From assembly GCF_012044895.1 (NCBI RefSeq), contig NZ_CP050695.1:3750501-3814500 (forward strand): a DNA stretch of 64,000 nt, read 5' to 3'. Under the pieces are notes generated by a model. That model did not search any database. It saw only the letters and a list, made by a program, of their open reading frames with translations, and was not told where the DNA came from. Below are positions 62,860-64,000 of this stretch, piece after piece. How positions within the stretch are numbered: the first letter of the stretch is position 1; each line of letters begins with the position of its first letter. The DNA is from Aquisalimonas sp. 2447. Its GTDB lineage: Bacteria; Pseudomonadota; Gammaproteobacteria; Nitrococcales; Aquisalimonadaceae. The translations under genes and the position numbers were made by a program.

Positions 62860-63915
62860 TCAGATTGCGCTCCTTTCGCCGTTATCCCCCATGCGGTACC
62901 GCTCCCAGTCCGAATCCTCGTCGGCACGGCACATGCCGTAGCGGAACGGGTTGCTCATGCCCTCCAGGCGGAAGCGGAGATCCTCGAACACCACGCACTG
63001 ATCCCCGTTGCGCGTGTCCACCGCGCGCAGGGACGGATAGCTGGCAAACCAGCGGAAGAACGCCATGTCGTCCGTGGCCATGACTTCCCGCGCCAGTTCC
63101 TGCTCCTGGTTGTCGGCCCCGTAGCGATGGAAGGTCTCCCAGTCCGCCTGTTCCACCGGCACGTAGGCGCTCCAGAGCCGCAGGAACAGGAAGGCGTCGT
63201 CGCCGAAATCGTGCGGAGGTCGGTCCCGGCGCAGGTTGGCCAACGCCATGTGGTAACGGTCGCCGCGATCCACCACCAGTTTCCAGTTGAACGGCGACCA
63301 AGGCTGCGGATAGGCCTCCGCCACGTAGTCGGTGATGCCCTGCGACTGCGCCCAGTCCCGCGCTTCCGACACCGCCGTACGGTACTGACTGTACTGGAAC
63401 AGCACCAGCGCAGTGACCGCTGCCAGTCCCAGTGCCGCACCGGTGCGCGGCCGCCAGTAGAGGCTCGCCAGCAGTCCGGCAAGGAGCACCCCACTGAACC
63501 AGGGATCAATGATGAAGGTGGTGTTGAATCCCGGCGCCCAGTTGGTGAACGGCGCCAGAATCTGGGTGCCGTAGCTGGTGATGAGATCACCCAGAATGTG
63601 GATGAACAATGCCAGCAGAATGACCCCGTAATACGCGCGCCAGGGGTGGCGCCGCCCCAGGGCCAGCGCGGCCAGCGCAGCCAGCAGCCATGCCCACACC
63701 GGCATCAGCAGCAGGGAATGGGTGATGCCGCGGTGGTTCTCCATGTAGGGCACATGCCCGCCCAGGGTAAAGAGGATATCCAGGTCGGGTGCGGCGCCGG
63801 CAAGGCCGCCGACCCAGGTGCGCTCACGCAGGGAGAGCTGATCAGGACGGGGTTTGCGCGGGGCGCTGGCTCGCGCGGCCAGCACCCCGCTCAGGGCGTG
63901 GGTCAGAGTATCCAG
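62860..63915 (-). CDS. YdjM-like metal-dependent hydrolase (DUF457), CTG start likely
   Basis: A 351-residue membrane protein of the YdjM/DUF457 family: several helices, and conserved acidic/His sites in PDLDILFTLGGHVPYMENHRGITHSLLLMPV and FIHILGDLITSYGTQ. The family normally starts M-D-x-x-T-H-A-L-S-G; here that motif (DTLTHALSGVLAARA) begins at a CTG codon (63915), with AGGAG 7 nt upstream. The first canonical start, GTG 63885, would remove the conserved His. The gene is separated by 31 nt from the MFS gene on the same strand. Confidence 0.82.
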   Translation of the reverse strand: MDTLTHALSGVLAARASAPRKPRPDQLSLRERTWVGGLAGAAPDLDILFTLGGHVPYMENHRGITHSLLLMPVWAWLLAALAALALGRRHPWRAYYGVILLALFIHILGDLITSYGTQILAPFTNWAPGFNTTFIIDPWFSGVLLAGLLASLYWRPRTGAALGLAAVTALVLFQYSQYRTAVSEARDWAQSQGITDYVAEAYPQPWSPFNWKLVVDRGDRYHMALANLRRDRPPHDFGDDAFLFLRLWSAYVPVEQADWETFHRYGADNQEQELAREVMATDDMAFFRWFASYPSLRAVDTRNGDQCVVFEDLRFRLEGMSNPFRYGMCRADEDSDWERYRMGDNGERSAI

Positions 63916-63952
63916 AGGGGGGCTCCTTTACCAACCTTTCCAGGAAGTGTTG

Positions 63953-64000
63953 TCAGGCACGGGCGTCGGTGGATTCGTCGGCGACGTTCTCGGGCCGCAG
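63953..64000 (-). CDS. C-terminal end of a gene continuing past the right edge
   Basis: Fifteen codons and a stop (LRPENVADESTDARA) in frame on the minus strand, ending 37 nt before the YdjM-like start. Acidic composition and tight spacing favour a real gene terminus, but no family can be told from this length. Confidence 0.4.
   Translation of the reverse strand: MRPENVADESTDARA

Noticed and set aside
61116-63083. 655-codon plus-strand frame opposite nadK and the MFS gene
   Set aside because: Both minus-strand products are recognisable families; the plus-strand product is repetitive and charged.

Overview
The window (64 kb, about 65% G+C) looks like chromosome of a halophilic or halotolerant gammaproteobacterium of the Ectothiorhodospiraceae/Chromatiales kind. 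This rests on gammaproteobacterial gene orders (cutA-dsbD, aroQ-accB-accC, rpsU-yqeY-dnaG-rpoD), the GlnE, Cca and Fur sequence types, and acidic Asp/Glu-rich exported proteins. The genus cannot be fixed from sequence reading alone.

Layout. 1-4.9 kb: glnE (cut by the left edge) and groES-groEL behind a promoter that overlaps a perfect CIRCE operator. 5.0-10.2 kb: cutA-dsbD-tlpA-like (redox) and aroQ-accB-accC. 10.3-15.8 kb: a YfaZ-like outer-membrane protein, a TauE/SafE permease, an NDUFA9-like protein, a Cca whose HD domain has lost its metal ligands, and an alpha/beta-hydrolase lipoprotein. 15.9-19.5 kb (minus strand): folB-folK-midA and an adenylate cyclase with a degenerate receiver domain. 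19.6-25.8 kb: plsY, tsaD and the macromolecular synthesis operon rpsU-yqeY-dnaG-rpoD.

25.97-35.34 kb is a complete integrated element of about 9.4 kb in the 3' end of a tRNA-Ile2(CAU) gene, bounded by a 16-bp direct repeat. It carries a P4-type integrase, an AlpA regulator, a Toprim primase, a DUF927 ATPase, a FinO/ProQ-domain RNA chaperone, an SSB, a frameshifted small gene, a long stretch with no clear gene, and a lower-GC methyltransferase as apparent cargo. It has no recognisable capsid or conjugation genes. It also has its own DNA signals: clusters of GGTAACC repeats with 9-bp period, four 10-bp tandem repeats in front of alpA, a 20-bp perfect palindrome, and GGGTATCG repeats between attL and int. 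I read it as a replicating, satellite-like integrative element.

35.4-46.2 kb: small membrane proteins, an HDOD-GAF protein, two diguanylate cyclases, a TrpB2, a Na/Pi symporter-PhoU pair behind a PhoB-box-like array, ferrochelatase and an outer-membrane protein. 46.3-53.4 kb: a five-gene peptide-type ABC importer operon whose 840-aa binding protein appears circularly permuted and whose permeases have enlarged extracytoplasmic parts. 53.6-64 kb: an Irr-like and a Fur-type regulator side by side, an M42 aminopeptidase, an EamA exporter, a haem-binding ethylbenzene-dehydrogenase-like protein, a Baeyer-Villiger-type monooxygenase, NAD kinase, an MFS transporter, a YdjM-like membrane protein that seems to start at CTG, and the last codons of another gene.

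A family of covarying palindromic repeats (GGYGGRYC-TTCA-GRYCCRCC) occurs in inverted pairs in at least four intergenic places and looks like a REPIN family.
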